Assembly (NCBI RefSeq): GCF_947499295.1 | Contig: NZ_CANMNP010000014.1 | Coordinates: forward strand, 124,001 to 188,000 | Direction of reading: 5' to 3' | DNA: 64,000 nucleotides | Source: an uncultured Roseibium sp. | GTDB lineage: Bacteria > Pseudomonadota > Alphaproteobacteria > Rhizobiales > Stappiaceae | Shown here: piece after piece, positions 42,861-54,537 of the stretch | Numbering within the stretch: the first letter of the stretch is position 1 | Layout of the letters: each line of letters starts with the position of its first letter | Made by a program: the position numbers and the translations under genes | Notes under the pieces: generated by a model | Told to the model about the DNA's origin: nothing | Seen by the model: the letters and a program-made list of their open reading frames with translations, nothing else | Databases searched by the model: none

Positions 42861-43466
42861 ATGTACAAAGTCATCGGTTTTCCGCGCACCCGTGCCATGC
42901 GGGTCATGTGGCTGCTGGAAGAGCTGGGCGAACCATACGAGATTGATCCGGCACTTCCGCAGTCTGAACCTGTACGAGAAGTCAATATCAGCGGCAAAGT
43001 ACCGGTCTTGATCGATGGCGAAGCCACCATCACGGACTCAATTGCGATCTGCACCTATCTGGCAGACAAGCATGGACAGTTCACATTTCCCGCAGGCTCT
43101 CTAGAGCGCGCCAGACAGGATGGTTTCACGCAATTCGCTGTCGACGTTTTGGAAGGCGCTCTTTGGACAGCAGCAAAGAACTCCTTCATCTTGCCTGAGG
43201 ATATTCGGGTGCCGCAGATCAAGCCCGTCTGCAAGTTCGAATTCAAGCAAGGCTTGAAAACCTTTGAGAAGATGCTGGCCGGCGGGCCATATGTCATGGG
43301 TGAGACATTCACAATCGCCGATATCATTATTGGGCATTGTTCCGGCTGGGCCATATCAGCCAATTTCGAACTGCCGATGGAGGGGCCGGTCTTCGACTAT
43401 TTCAAGCTCTTGCGGGCCCGGCCGGGTTTCAAGGCTATGAAACAAAAGGTAGACGCCGCACAATGA
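42861..43466 (+). CDS. Glutathione S-transferase family protein
   Basis: A 201-residue protein with an N-terminal thioredoxin-like domain (MYKVIGFPRTRAMRVMWLLEELGEPYE; glutathione loop KVPVLIDGEATITDSIAICTYLA) and a helical C-terminal domain (YVMGETFTIADIIIGH). It overlaps ureE by 4 bases (ATGA). The presence of a GST inside a urease operon is not part of the standard gene set; it may supply a reductant or simply share regulation. Confidence 0.9.
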   Translation: MYKVIGFPRTRAMRVMWLLEELGEPYEIDPALPQSEPVREVNISGKVPVLIDGEATITDSIAICTYLADKHGQFTFPAGSLERARQDGFTQFAVDVLEGALWTAAKNSFILPEDIRVPQIKPVCKFEFKQGLKTFEKMLAGGPYVMGETFTIADIIIGHCSGWAISANFELPMEGPVFDYFKLLRARPGFKAMKQKVDAAQ

Positions 43467-43966
43467 TCAGGATCGCCCAAATTCATCCTCACGGAAACTG
43501 GCAGGGCAGGGCCACCGATCAGGTAACGCTCGACAGAGAAGACCGGCATCGCCGTCGGGCCGTTCTGACATGCGACCATGGACTGACTGTGCTCCTGGAC
43601 GAGCCGACGGCCATTCACCTTCGTCACGGTGACGGACTGGAACTCGAAGATGGCCGCTTCGTCGAGGTCTTGGCCGAACCCGAAGACCTGGTGGAAATTG
43701 AGGCGGCGAACGCCGCGCATCTTGTCAAGATCGCATGGCACCTCGGCAACCGTCACCTGCCGACCCAACTCCTGGACGATCGTGTCAGGATCCGGCGGGA
43801 TCATGTGATCGAAGACATGGTTTTGAAGCTTGGTGGCAAGCTGACCCCCGTTGCGGCACCTTTTGATCCGGAAGGCGGGGCCTACGGCCATGGGCAAACC
43901 CACAGCCATGATCACGGGCCCGGTCATGAGCACCACCATCACGCCCACAAACACGCACATGACTGA
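43463..43966 (+). CDS. ureE: Urease accessory protein UreE
   Basis: A 167-residue nickel carrier that delivers Ni(II) to UreG and urease. Visible are DRHRRRAVLTCDHGLTVLLDEP, the central AWHLGNRHLPTQ with the interface histidine, RIRRDHVIEDML-like RRDHVIEDMVLKLG, and a His-rich C-terminal tail ([25 protein letters not shown], given here in part). The ATG overlaps the GST stop; the ureF start lies inside the last codons. Confidence 0.95.
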   Translation: MIRIAQIHPHGNWQGRATDQVTLDREDRHRRRAVLTCDHGLTVLLDEPTAIHLRHGDGLELEDGRFVEVLAEPEDLVEIEAANAAHLVKIAWHLGNRHLPTQLLDDRVRIRRDHVIEDMVLKLGGKLTPVAAPFDPEGGAYGHGQTHSHDHGPGHEHHHHAHKHAHD

Positions 43967-44672
43967 AGCCGTTACGCTTCCTGCGCTCTATCGCCTACTG
44001 GCCTTCCTTTCTCCGAGCTTTCCGGTCGGTGCGTTTACCTACAGTCACGGTCTTGAACAGGTGATTGAAGACGGAACGGTCAAAACTGCAGAGGATCTAT
44101 TGAGCTGGCTTGAGGATGTCTTGCGCCATGGTGCCGGGCGTAGCGACGCAATACTGCTGAAGAAAAGCTATGAGGCGGCCCTGATGGGCGATGACAGCAC
44201 TCTGACTGAACTGCAGGACCTCGCTCTCGCATTGCAGCCTTCCAAGGAGCGCCATCTGGAAACCAGCGCACAAGGTACGGCGTTCTTGGTGGCCGTACGA
44301 CAGAGTTGGCGCCCTGACGGCAGGTCGCCGGCCGCCGACCTTTTCAATCAGCGGGCCGAAGACTCAAACCAAAGCTGGCCTTATCCGGTTGCGCTTGGTC
44401 TCGCCGCCGCCGCTCACGAGATCCCTGACGAAGCGGCTCTGGTGGCGTATCTTCATGCTTTTGCGGGCAATATTGTCTCGGCAGCCATACGCGCGGTGCC
44501 ACTCGGTCAAAGCAACGGACAATCCGTCCTGGCATCACTCGAGCCGACAGTTTTCGCGGTCGCGGCAATGGCCAACTCAGCGAGCCTGGAAGACATCGGG
44601 TCCTCCACGTTTCTGGCAGATATCGCCTCTATGGCCCATGAAACCCAATATTCGAGGTTGTTTCGTTCATGA
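43959..44672 (+). CDS. ureF: Urease accessory protein UreF
   Basis: A 237-residue helical activator of UreG during nickel insertion. Blocks are [21 protein letters not shown], the [21 protein letters not shown] helix, and [20 protein letters not shown]. The ATG at 43959 overlaps ureE by 8 bases; the stop overlaps ureG by 4, so the three genes are translationally coupled. Confidence 0.95.
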   Translation: MTEAVTLPALYRLLAFLSPSFPVGAFTYSHGLEQVIEDGTVKTAEDLLSWLEDVLRHGAGRSDAILLKKSYEAALMGDDSTLTELQDLALALQPSKERHLETSAQGTAFLVAVRQSWRPDGRSPAADLFNQRAEDSNQSWPYPVALGLAAAAHEIPDEAALVAYLHAFAGNIVSAAIRAVPLGQSNGQSVLASLEPTVFAVAAMANSASLEDIGSSTFLADIASMAHETQYSRLFRS

Positions 44673-45286
44673 CATCCCAAAATGGCCCTCTTCGCGTGGG
44701 TATCGGCGGCCCGGTCGGTGCTGGCAAGACCACGCTGACCGACCGCCTTTGCAAGGCCATGCGCGATGACTTTTCAGTCGCTGTCATCACCAATGACATT
44801 TACACAAGCGAAGATGCCGAAGCGCTGATGCGCAGCCAGGCTCTGACCAGCGACCGCATTCGCGGGGTGGAAACCGGCGGGTGCCCGCACACGGCAATCC
44901 GGGAAGATGCCTCAATCAATCTGGCTGCCGTCCACGACCTGAACCGGTCGATCCCGGATCTCGATCTGATCCTGATCGAATCGGGTGGCGACAATCTCGC
45001 AGCTACGTTTTCGCCGGAGCTGGCAGATCTGACGCTTTATGTCATCGACGTCGCTGCAGGTGAGGAAATTCCTCGCAAGGGCGGGCCGGGAATCACCCGC
45101 TCGGATCTGTTGATCATCAACAAGACCGACCTGGCGCCGCATGTCGGCGCTGATCTTGGCGTTATGGACCGAGATGCGGCCAAAATGCGCAAACAGCGCC
45201 CGTTTGTATTTGCAAACATGAAAGCAGGCGACGGAGTTGACGCAGTGGTAAGGTTTCTCATCGATAAGGGAGGCCTGAGCGCGTAA
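44669..45286 (+). CDS. ureG: Urease accessory protein UreG (GTPase)
   Basis: A 205-residue SIMIBI GTPase. P-loop is [17 protein letters not shown] (11-27), metal motif is [17 protein letters not shown] (Cys-Pro-His), switch region [21 protein letters not shown], and base recognition [11 protein letters not shown]. It drives nickel loading of urease with UreD and UreF. Last recognised gene of the ure operon. Confidence 0.97.
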   Translation: MTSQNGPLRVGIGGPVGAGKTTLTDRLCKAMRDDFSVAVITNDIYTSEDAEALMRSQALTSDRIRGVETGGCPHTAIREDASINLAAVHDLNRSIPDLDLILIESGGDNLAATFSPELADLTLYVIDVAAGEEIPRKGGPGITRSDLLIINKTDLAPHVGADLGVMDRDAAKMRKQRPFVFANMKAGDGVDAVVRFLIDKGGLSA

Positions 45287-45318
45287 GGACCAGCCCTCAA
45301 TCCAAGGCAACGTTTTTC

Positions 45319-46023
45319 ATGGATTCCGTCAGACAAAGCACCTGCGCACAAAACAATGCGCTTTGGTGCGACTCGGTTCTGAAGGCCGCTGGCGCCAACT
45401 CCCGTTTTCAGACGGGGTTTTGGTCTGCAGAAGACAAGGTTCTCCCGCTTTATCCGAATGTCGTAACACTTACAAAGAAACCGGGTGCAGAGCTCTATGG
45501 TGTTTTGAAGGCCCTGCCGTCCGGGGCCTCGGTCAAGGACAGTTTCGATGCACTTGATCTTTCGGCACTTGGATTTCAAAAACTTTTCTCAGCTACATGG
45601 CTGTTTCGGTCTGATCATGCCAATCGAAAACCCCCGGCATCTTCAGATTGGTTGAAAATCAATCATCTGCAGGCTTTCAAAAAATGGCTCCAGAACTGGA
45701 ACAGCAACAAAGCATTGCACAAAGTGCTGCCTGCCAGGCTTATGGACGTCCCGGCAGTCGAATTTGCAGCCATCCAGAAAGACGGAGAGTTCCGAGCCGG
45801 CGCGGTTTTCAACTCCGGACCTAAGCTGGAAGGCCGCGAAGTTATCGGATTGTCGAACATATTCTGCCGCCGAAGCTGGCTTTACAGCGCACTTCACGAT
45901 CTTCTGGCACCCTTTCCCCATAAATCCGTGTGTACCTACGAGCAAGATGAGACTGTTTTGCCCGTCTATCGTCAGCTCGGATTTGAAGAGTGCGGCCGCC
46001 TGCGCGTTTGGACAAAAATCTGA
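45319..46023 (+). CDS. Hypothetical protein, possibly GNAT-fold
   Basis: A 234-residue soluble protein I do not recognise with certainty. The N-terminal part (NNALWCDSVLKAAG...FQTGFWSAEDKVLPLYPNVVTL) and C-terminal end (ALHDLLAPFPHKSVCTYEQDETVLPVYRQLGFEECGRLRVWTKI) look like a distant GNAT acetyltransferase, where the last segment corresponds to the conserved LYxKxGF region. The usual motif A loop is not evident. It starts 32 bp after ureG and may ride on the same transcript. Confidence 0.6.
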   Translation: MDSVRQSTCAQNNALWCDSVLKAAGANSRFQTGFWSAEDKVLPLYPNVVTLTKKPGAELYGVLKALPSGASVKDSFDALDLSALGFQKLFSATWLFRSDHANRKPPASSDWLKINHLQAFKKWLQNWNSNKALHKVLPARLMDVPAVEFAAIQKDGEFRAGAVFNSGPKLEGREVIGLSNIFCRRSWLYSALHDLLAPFPHKSVCTYEQDETVLPVYRQLGFEECGRLRVWTKI

Positions 46024-46101
46024 CCCCTTCAAGCGAAAACTGCAGCTTGATCTTTGCCGCAATACCGACCACGCTGTCGTGAAAAATAGGGAGGGTCGCC
46101 A

Positions 46102-46500
46102 ATGATGTTCGATGGCATTAACCTGGTTGCGGTTGCAGCAGCGGCAGTTGCATCCTTTATCTTCGGGTCTGTCTGGTATGGTTTGCTCGGCAAGGCGTGG
46201 ATGAAGGCGGCCAGCCTGACCGAGGCACAGACAAAACCGGATCCGGTTACCTTGGGACTGACCTTTTTTTGTCAGCTCGTCATGGCGTTCGTTTTTGCCG
46301 GCATCATCTATCACACCGGCTCAACCGACGTCCGAGCGGGCATCATATCTGCCCTCATGGTCTGGGTCGGGATCGTGATGACCACGCAGATCATCAATCA
46401 TCGCTTTCAGGGGAAACCCTGGAGCCTCACTCTGATTGACGGCGGCCACTGGCTCGGCGTCTTCCTTGTTCAGGGCATCGTACTCGGTCTGTTGAGCTGA
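46102..46500 (+). CDS. DUF1761 domain-containing membrane protein
   Basis: A 132-residue protein with four hydrophobic segments (about 6-28, 50-70, 78-95, 112-131). The start FDGINLVAVAAAAVASFIFGSVWYGLLGKAWMK and the later GIVMTTQIINHRFQGKPWSLTLIDGGHWL are typical of DUF1761. Function is unknown. A GGGAGG seven bases upstream supports the chosen ATG. It stands between the urease-linked genes and acs. Confidence 0.85.
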   Translation: MMFDGINLVAVAAAAVASFIFGSVWYGLLGKAWMKAASLTEAQTKPDPVTLGLTFFCQLVMAFVFAGIIYHTGSTDVRAGIISALMVWVGIVMTTQIINHRFQGKPWSLTLIDGGHWLGVFLVQGIVLGLLS

Positions 46501-46537
46501 CGACTACGTAATTCCTCGCATGTTTTGAACGCATTAG

Positions 46538-46573
46538 ACCAAGGAATCGGAGACTAAAGCACTAAACCTTGGT
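46538..46573. repeat. Inverted repeat upstream of acs
   Basis: ACCAAGG (46538-46544) and CCTTGGT (46567-46573) are perfect 7-bp arms separated by 22 bases. It may act as a weak terminator for the DUF1761 gene or as a regulator site for acs; no T-run follows. Confidence 0.35.
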
Positions 46574-46682
46574 TCTGGACTTGGTGAGGGCCGTACGCAT
46601 AATGGCCCCGGAAAATAGGTCATCGGTTGGGCATGAGGATACCCGGCTGCCGGCCCGACAGTTGTTTGTGGGAGGTTCTCGT

Positions 46683-48620
<1,938 letters not shown>

Positions 48621-48644
48621 TCTGACGGGCCCAGACCAGACACA

Positions 48645-48671
48645 AAAAGCCCGCCATTTCGGCGGGCTTTT
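48645..48671. terminator. Intrinsic terminator after acs
   Basis: AAAAGCCCGCC-ATTTC-GGCGGGCTTTT, an 11-bp perfect stem with a 5-base loop and T-run. It is placed 24 bp after the acs stop and 18 bp from the convergent TadG-like gene, and its A/T flanks allow use from both sides. Confidence 0.9.
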
Positions 48672-48688
48672 CAGTTTCTTACAGCTGT

Positions 48689-50059
48689 TTATCTTGAAAT
48701 ATAGATTTGCTGAATTTTCTTGGCGATGTTTGCGAATGCCTGTATCAGGTCACTCGATGAACTAGCCTGGTAGTAGTTGCCTGTGTCAGCACAAGCCTTC
48801 ATTACTTTGGCGCCATTTGAATTTCCGTTTGTTCCAAAATAAACGCCAAACATTTCGATTTCTTCGTCTCTCATTGCATCACAAAGAGATCTTGCGCGTA
48901 CCGACGACTCGCCGTCGTAACCCCACTCTGACCTTTCAAGCCAATAATTCCGCTCTTTACCGCTTTTCTTTGCTTTGCAGGTACCGGTGTATTCACCATC
49001 CTTCTTCAATTCCTCACATTCATTGTAAGTCATTTTGACTTTCTCATAGTGAGTGTTGAAATCACCGTCTGTCATAATAAGCGCAAACTTGAGGACATCA
49101 TCATCAGTGTAAGCTGCACCTACGGACTCAGAAGGCCACAAGTCACTCCAATTTGGAGAGAGTGTATACCAACCCCATCCAATGCCCGTATGGCCAGCCG
49201 TGTAGCCATCCGTTTCCAAATCGCCGATTGCCTTTAACAATTTCGACCTGTCATCCGTTAGGGGAAGGATTTCTGAGTCCGAACAATCCTCTGCACGATA
49301 TGTGCCGGACCCGTCGCCAATTGCCGTCTTGGAATAACTAGCGTCCGTATATTGCTGTTTACCTGTGCGTTCGGTTGCGCACCGACTGCTGAATTTTTTT
49401 GTTGCCGTTTCAGCGTAGTCCCCGAGATTGACGCCAACGCTATAGGGCACAATCGAAATTTTGACTTTCCCGTCCTTGGTATCGTCTGGGATCAAAATGT
49501 TTACGACGGCTTCGGCCGCATCCTTAAGGTCTTCAATTTCTCCTGACATCGAGCCTGTCACGTCCACAACGAGCGTTAACTCAACATCGAATTTTGAATA
49601 GGTAACCTGTGAGCTTGTGCCGAACACAAAGGATTCCGGTCCAAGGCTGTCGTCAATCAGATTTCCCATATCCAGAAAGTAGTTATCGATGGTCGCATTG
49701 GACGTAACGGTGACAAGGCCATTTTCCGGATCGACCGTGTAGTCAAGATTGTCGATCGCTTCGTCCAGGAAATGCGCGTCGGCCAAGTTGGCTCGAAAGG
49801 AATCTTCGAGCGCGGCTTTGATCTCATCGTCTGACATTACAGAAGTGGACAAATCGGCGGCGACGGACAAGGCAGCCGCGTCAAGTGCATAGGACAACTT
49901 TTCCCGCGCATTCACCGTGCGTGAAATATCGACTGATGCACCGATGATGACAATCAAAAACACCGCACAAATCGCAAAGATCGGCAACACCGATCCCTCA
50001 GTAGAATTTTTTAAGCGGCGAACATGTTGTCCGAAAGATCTATTGAGTTGAAAACGCAT
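48689..50059 (-). CDS. TadG-like pilus-assembly protein with von Willebrand A domain
   Basis: A 456-residue protein. The N-terminus (RRLKNSTEGSVLPIFAICAVFLIVIIGASVDISRTVNAREKLSYALDAAALSVA) is the TadE/TadG membrane segment. From about 155 comes a vWA domain whose metal-site motif reads VVDVTGSMSGEIEDLKDA (D-x-x-G-S-M-S rather than D-x-S-x-S), with LIMTDGDFN as the later conserved strand. The seven cysteines after 200 may form disulfides outside the cell. No other tad/cpa genes are in view, so the gene is an orphan here. It is monocistronic on the minus strand. Confidence 0.87.
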   Translation of the reverse strand: MRFQLNRSFGQHVRRLKNSTEGSVLPIFAICAVFLIVIIGASVDISRTVNAREKLSYALDAAALSVAADLSTSVMSDDEIKAALEDSFRANLADAHFLDEAIDNLDYTVDPENGLVTVTSNATIDNYFLDMGNLIDDSLGPESFVFGTSSQVTYSKFDVELTLVVDVTGSMSGEIEDLKDAAEAVVNILIPDDTKDGKVKISIVPYSVGVNLGDYAETATKKFSSRCATERTGKQQYTDASYSKTAIGDGSGTYRAEDCSDSEILPLTDDRSKLLKAIGDLETDGYTAGHTGIGWGWYTLSPNWSDLWPSESVGAAYTDDDVLKFALIMTDGDFNTHYEKVKMTYNECEELKKDGEYTGTCKAKKSGKERNYWLERSEWGYDGESSVRARSLCDAMRDEEIEMFGVYFGTNGNSNGAKVMKACADTGNYYQASSSSDLIQAFANIAKKIQQIYISR

Positions 50060-50205
50060 GACTGCCTCATTGTTTCGAGAGACAGTACTACAAAAAAGTA
50101 CCTAATTTCTTAAACTGTCATTGTAGCAATTATGAATAAACAGTTAACACTATTAGAAAAATCTTAGACAATACAAAGTCGATACTGGCAAACAGACCCA
50201 AAGCC

Positions 50206-50763
50206 TCACGGCTCCAGTTCAGTATCCCAATACAGAAAATCGAGCCAGCTATCGTGCAGATAGTTGGGCGGGAATCCGCGGCCATTGTTGTGCAGGTCCT
50301 GGATAGTCGGCTGAAACGGCATGTGCATTGGCCACATGTTTAGCTGTTCGCACGACTTGTTGGATTTGCGCAAATTGCAGGGGGAGCAAGCGGTAATGAC
50401 ATTGTCCCAGGTCGTCAGGCCACCCTTTGAGCGAGGAATCAGGTGGTCGAATGTCAGCTCTTCCTTGGAGCTGCAATACTGACACTGGAATTTGTCGCGG
50501 AGGAAGACGTTGAAGCGGGTAAAGGCGGGATATCGGCTGGGTTTTACAAAAGTCTTGAGCGAGACAACGCTGGGCAATCGAAATTCAAAGCTCGGACTTC
50601 GAACCGCCGCATCATATTCTGCAACGATGTTCACCCGATCCAGAAAAACAGCCTTGACGGTGTCCTGCCAACTCCACAGGGACAAAGGGTAGTAGCTCAG
50701 GGGCCGGTAGTCCGCATTAAGTACCAACGCCGGATGGGCTCCCTGGGAAACCGCTATCGTCAC
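50206..50763 (-). CDS. HNH endonuclease
   Basis: A 185-residue protein of a family nearly universal in alphaproteobacteria. The HNH site reads CQYCSSKEELTFDHLIPRSKGGLTTWDNVITACSPCNLRKSN (partly quoted), with two CxxC pairs around the DH and N residues. The N-terminal HPALVLNADYRPLSYYPLSLWSWQ is also highly conserved in the family. I place the start at a GTG (50763) because AAGGAG stands six bases upstream; longer frames lack this. Despite its conservation the biological role is unclear. Confidence 0.9.
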   Translation of the reverse strand: MTIAVSQGAHPALVLNADYRPLSYYPLSLWSWQDTVKAVFLDRVNIVAEYDAAVRSPSFEFRLPSVVSLKTFVKPSRYPAFTRFNVFLRDKFQCQYCSSKEELTFDHLIPRSKGGLTTWDNVITACSPCNLRKSNKSCEQLNMWPMHMPFQPTIQDLHNNGRGFPPNYLHDSWLDFLYWDTELEP

Positions 50764-51145
50764 TCTCCGCTCCTTATCGTTCAGAGCGGCTTTCCCTTGA
50801 TCGGGAAAGATCGCTCCAACTCTTAAAGTCCGATCAGCCAGCATTCCTGCGTCAGCGCAGGAAACCAAGATGATCGCGCCGGAATGTTCTTCGTCCGGAC
50901 AATCGGACAGCGGAACATGTCCTTATGTGACGGGAGTATTGTAGTGCCGAGGTGACAGTCTTGTGAAGCCCGCCTTTTTCAATTCTGGTCACAGTTGTTG
51001 AAAGGTGTTTTCCGTCAAAGGATTTTTCGTAAATCTATGAATCATTTGCGCAAAAGCCACGCCAGCTGCGTCACTGTGACAGATCTACGTTTAAAATGAA
51101 AAAGGACGCCCGGAGGCGCCCTTGATTTGCTTTATCTCAGTCGAA
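50764..51145. other. Intergenic region between the HNH gene and leuC
   Basis: About 380 bp. It includes an imperfect hairpin at 50885-50917 (TGTTCTTCGTCCG against CGGACAGCGGAACA) about 120 bp upstream of the HNH start, which could be a leader structure. It also holds the leuC terminator near 51103-51122. No credible gene. Confidence 0.5.
51103..51122 (-). terminator. Intrinsic terminator after leuC
   Basis: On the minus strand AGGGCGCC-loop-GGCGTCCT forms an 8-bp stem with one G-T pair, followed by TTTTCATTTT. It begins 24 bp after the leuC stop. Confidence 0.82.
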
Positions 51146-52558
51146 TCAATTTGTCGTCCAGTCCCGGATATCGACAAAATGACCTGCAATCGCAGCCGCG
51201 GCGGCCATGGCAGGGGACACCAGATGCGTCCGGCCCTTGTGTCCCTGACGGCCTTCGAAATTCCGGTTCGACGTCGACGCGCAGCGCTCACCCGGCTTCA
51301 ACTTGTCCGCATTCATGGCAAGACACATGGAGCAGCCCGGCTCGCGCCACTCAAATCCTGCTTCCTTGAATACAAGGTCCAGACCTTCTTCCTCAGCCTG
51401 CTCTTTCACAAGACCCGATCCTGGAACAACCATGGCACTGACGTGAGAGGCAACCTTGTGATTCCCGATGACAGCGGCAGCTGCCCGAAGGTCTTCGATA
51501 CGCCCATTTGTGCAAGAACCAATAAAGGCCCGGTCGATCTTGATGTCCGTGATCTTTGTGCCCGGTTCAAGGCCCATGTAATCAAGAGCACGCTTTTTGG
51601 AATCGCGCCGGTTCTCGTCATCGATTTCAGCAGGATCAGGCACGACACCTTCTACCGACACAACATCTTCAGGAGAAGACCCCCAGGAAACGATTGGCGG
51701 CAGGTTGGCCGCGTCAAGCTCTACGACCTTGTCGAAATAGGCATCAGCGTCGGAATGAAGGGTCTTCCAATAGGCAAGCGCCATATCCCAGGCCTCACCC
51801 TTTGGCGCTTTCGGCCGGCCGTCAATATAGTCAAACGTGGTCTGGTCCGGTGCGATCAGACCTGCGCGGGCGCCGGCCTCAATTGACATGTTGCAAACCG
51901 TCATCCGGCCTTCCATGGAAAGCGAACGAATGGCTTCACCTGCATATTCGATCACATAGCCAGTACCACCGGCTGTACCGATCTTGCCGATAATCGCCAG
52001 AACGATATCCTTGGCAGTCACGCCTTCGGGGATCTGCCCCTCAACCTTGACCAGCATGTTCTTCGCTTTTTTCTGGATCAGCGTCTGCGTTGCCAGAACG
52101 TGCTCGACCTCGGACGTGCCGATGCCGTGTGCGAGCGATCCGAAAGCGCCATGGGTTGACGTGTGGCTGTCGCCGCAGACGATTGTCATTCCAGGCAGGG
52201 TAAAGCCCTGTTCGGGACCCACAATGTGAACAACGCCCTGGCGCATATCCAGTTCTGAATAGTATTCGATGCCGAATTCTGTGGCATTCTTGGCAAGCGT
52301 TTCGACCTGCAACGCAGATTCCGGATCGTCGATACCGTGTCTTCGGTCTGTGGTCGGGACGTTGTGGTCAACGACAGCCAGTGTCTTTTGCGGCTGCCGC
52401 ACCTTGCGGCCATGCATGCGCAAACCCTCAAACGCCTGCGGGCTTGTCACTTCATGTACCAGATGCCGGTCAATATAAAGCAGCCCTGTCCCGTCCGGCT
52501 GCATATCGACCGCATGGTCGTCCCAGATCTTGTCGTAAAGCGTCCGTGCCTTGGCCAT
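51146..52558 (-). CDS. leuC: 3-isopropylmalate dehydratase large subunit
   Basis: A 470-residue aconitase-family enzyme of leucine synthesis. It begins [17 protein letters not shown]; the 4Fe-4S cysteines are in [16 protein letters not shown] and in [11 protein letters not shown]; substrate residues lie in [12 protein letters not shown]. The ATG at 52558 has GAGGAG six bases upstream. leuD is not in the window. It follows rplS on the same strand but a terminator separates them. Confidence 0.96.
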   Translation of the reverse strand: MAKARTLYDKIWDDHAVDMQPDGTGLLYIDRHLVHEVTSPQAFEGLRMHGRKVRQPQKTLAVVDHNVPTTDRRHGIDDPESALQVETLAKNATEFGIEYYSELDMRQGVVHIVGPEQGFTLPGMTIVCGDSHTSTHGAFGSLAHGIGTSEVEHVLATQTLIQKKAKNMLVKVEGQIPEGVTAKDIVLAIIGKIGTAGGTGYVIEYAGEAIRSLSMEGRMTVCNMSIEAGARAGLIAPDQTTFDYIDGRPKAPKGEAWDMALAYWKTLHSDADAYFDKVVELDAANLPPIVSWGSSPEDVVSVEGVVPDPAEIDDENRRDSKKRALDYMGLEPGTKITDIKIDRAFIGSCTNGRIEDLRAAAAVIGNHKVASHVSAMVVPGSGLVKEQAEEEGLDLVFKEAGFEWREPGCSMCLAMNADKLKPGERCASTSNRNFEGRQGHKGRTHLVSPAMAAAAAIAGHFVDIRDWTTN

Positions 52559-52864
52559 GGATCTCTCCTCATTTTTTGCCCGGCAATGCGCGCAGTTCGT
52601 GGGGCAGCGCATTTCTCCGGAATCTTCTTCGGGCTCGGCTGAGCCTCAAGTCGCGTCCTGTAAACTCAAGCCATGAAAAGCTTGCTGGTGCCTTGCGCAA
52701 CACCGGTTGCCTTAGTGAATGGCGCAGCGCCGCCTGAAGGTCAAGCATTGCCGAGTTGAGTTGAATTCAACTGAGATTGACCGCCAGACGATCAGCCATC
52801 ACCTAGTTGCAAAAAAGGCGGCCTCCGGGACCGCCTTTCCAAAACATTTCCAAGCCGTATCGGC
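52559..52864. other. Intergenic region between leuC and rplS
   Basis: About 306 bp carrying the rplS terminator (52814-52838) and the leuC promoter. I saw no leader peptide or T-box-like structure. No gene. Confidence 0.5.
52814..52838 (-). terminator. Intrinsic terminator after rplS
   Basis: On the minus strand AAAGGCGG-loop-CCGCCTTT with an 8-bp stem, followed by TTT and preceded by A-rich sequence. It starts about 27 bp after the rplS stop and separates the ribosomal unit from leuC. Confidence 0.87.
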
Positions 52865-53335
52865 TTATTCCGCAGCGTTTTCAGCTGCTTCAGCTTCGGC
52901 CTTTTTCGCTTCTGCCTTGGCAACTTTTGCAGCAGCCACTTCAGCACGCTGCTCTTCGTTGAGGCGCTTGGAGCGAACATTGGTGTTTTCGGTGATGCGG
53001 GCGGACTTACCGCGACGGTCACGCAGATAATAAAGCTTCGCGCGACGTACTTTACCGCGGCGAACAACTTCCACGCCTTCCAGCATCGGAGAATAAATAG
53101 GGAAGACACGTTCCACGCCTTCACCGTAAGAAATCTTGCGAACCGTGAAGCTCTCGTTGATGCCGCCGCCGGAACGGGCGATGCAGACACCTTCGTAAGC
53201 CTGTGTACGAGTCCGGTTACCCTCGGTGACCTTCACATTGACGCGAACGGTATCACCTGGCGAAAATTCCGGCAGCTTGCGCTGCTCTTCAATTTTCGCC
53301 ATTTCCTCAGCATTAAGCTGTTCGATGATGTTCAT
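52865..53335 (-). CDS. rplS: 50S ribosomal protein L19
   Basis: A 156-residue L19. The conserved core ([35 protein letters not shown] and [24 protein letters not shown]) fills residues 1-120. The remaining 35 are an Ala/Glu/Lys extension ([23 protein letters not shown]) not present in E. coli L19 (115 residues). L19 lies at the subunit interface. trmD lies upstream with an unusually wide gap of 313 bp. Confidence 0.96.
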   Translation of the reverse strand: MNIIEQLNAEEMAKIEEQRKLPEFSPGDTVRVNVKVTEGNRTRTQAYEGVCIARSGGGINESFTVRKISYGEGVERVFPIYSPMLEGVEVVRRGKVRRAKLYYLRDRRGKSARITENTNVRSKRLNEEQRAEVAAAKVAKAEAKKAEAEAAENAAE

Positions 53336-53648
53336 GGCATTTTTCCCTTTTCATTTACAAAGCGGTCAGAGCGCTGTCCGGTTTTAAGGCCGGAAACGGG
53401 TTCACCGACTTTGGGCCATGGTGCATTATCCGCCGGAATTTTCTGAATATTTGCGCCTCAGGAGAAGCAATTCAGGAAACACGCCCCCTATCAGGATGGT
53501 CATGCTTCTTCCGACTTCGCGGGCGTATACAGGAATTCTTGAAAAATGTCATCAGAGAATATGTAAAAAGGCTACTTAACCCGAGATTTGCCGCTGATGG
53601 GCAAACTTGGCTCCGCCGCGACCTCCACCGGCGCATTTACGACGCTGC
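53336..53648. other. Intergenic region between trmD and rplS
   Basis: About 313 bp. A short hairpin, TCCGG-N8-CCGGA, stands near 53379-53396 in the rplS leader. The length suggests that rplS has its own promoter. No gene seen; I cannot tell whether the leader binds L19 or another regulator. Confidence 0.45.
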
Positions 53649-54359
53649 TCAATCCACGTCATCTTCGTCCGCCATATAGGCATCCCAAAGATCCGGTCTG
53701 CGTTCGCGTGTGAGGCGCTCGGCTTCAGCCATGCGCCAATCATGGATTTTCCTGTGGTTGCCCGACGTCAGCACCTCCGGAATAATTTGTCCCTCGAACT
53801 TCGCGGGGCGCGTGTAATGCGGATGCTCCAGAAGCCCGGTTTCGAAACTCTCCGTATCAGCGCTTTCCATATTACCCATGACACCTGGGATCAGTCGGAT
53901 GATCGCATCCAGCATCGTGATCGCGCCTATCTCGCCGCCTGACAGAATGTAGTCACCAATCGAAACCTCTTCGAGGCCCCGCGCATCGATCACACGCTGA
54001 TCAACGCCTTCAAACCGGCCGCAGACGATAATTGCGCCGGGCCCGGCGGCCAGCTCATGGGCGCGTTCTTGCGTGAAGGGGAGGCCGCGCGGGCTCATCA
54101 ATATTCGCGGGCGCGGGTCTTCGGAAGACGCTGCCGCATCGATCGCTTTTGCCAAGATGTCTGCACGCAGGACCATCCCAGCGCCGCCGCCTGCGGGCGT
54201 ATCGTCAACCGACCGATGTTTGTCTGTTGCGAAGTCCCGGATCTGGCATCTCTCAAGGTCCCATAAACCTTTTTCCAGCGCTCTGCCGGACAGACTATGT
54301 CCAAGCGGACCCGGAAACATGTCCGGGTAAAGGGTCAACAGTGTCGCCTTGAACGCCAT
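53649..54359 (-). CDS. trmD: tRNA (guanine-N1)-methyltransferase
   Basis: A 236-residue SPOUT methyltransferase that makes m1G37 in tRNAs with a G at position 36. Motifs: [38 protein letters not shown], the AdoMet trefoil [31 protein letters not shown] (partly quoted) and [13 protein letters not shown]. The usual partner rimM is on the same strand, but a VanZ-like gene in the opposite direction lies between them. Confidence 0.96.
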   Translation of the reverse strand: MAFKATLLTLYPDMFPGPLGHSLSGRALEKGLWDLERCQIRDFATDKHRSVDDTPAGGGAGMVLRADILAKAIDAAASSEDPRPRILMSPRGLPFTQERAHELAAGPGAIIVCGRFEGVDQRVIDARGLEEVSIGDYILSGGEIGAITMLDAIIRLIPGVMGNMESADTESFETGLLEHPHYTRPAKFEGQIIPEVLTSGNHRKIHDWRMAEAERLTRERRPDLWDAYMADEDDVD

Positions 54360-54414
54360 TGCGCTTTATCTTTCAGTGCTACTCCGGCCAGATTACGTGA
54401 CCGGGACTGTGCGG

Positions 54415-54429
54415 TTAGGAATGCGTTAA
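54415..54429. promoter_or_regulatory. Near-match CtrA site upstream of trmD / VanZ-like gene
   Basis: TTAG-GAATGCG-TTAA matches seven of the eight defined positions of the CtrA box. It is 56 bp from the trmD start and 110-120 bp from the VanZ-like start. A single mismatch makes this suggestive only. Confidence 0.3.
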
Positions 54430-54537
54430 CCATAACAAGAAAAGTCAACACACCCTTACAGGTTCTTAACCTGGAGGAAGCACTGATTAGGGTACGGCCC
54501 ATCATGTGGCAAGTGCGTTTCAGTCAGGTATCTCAAG

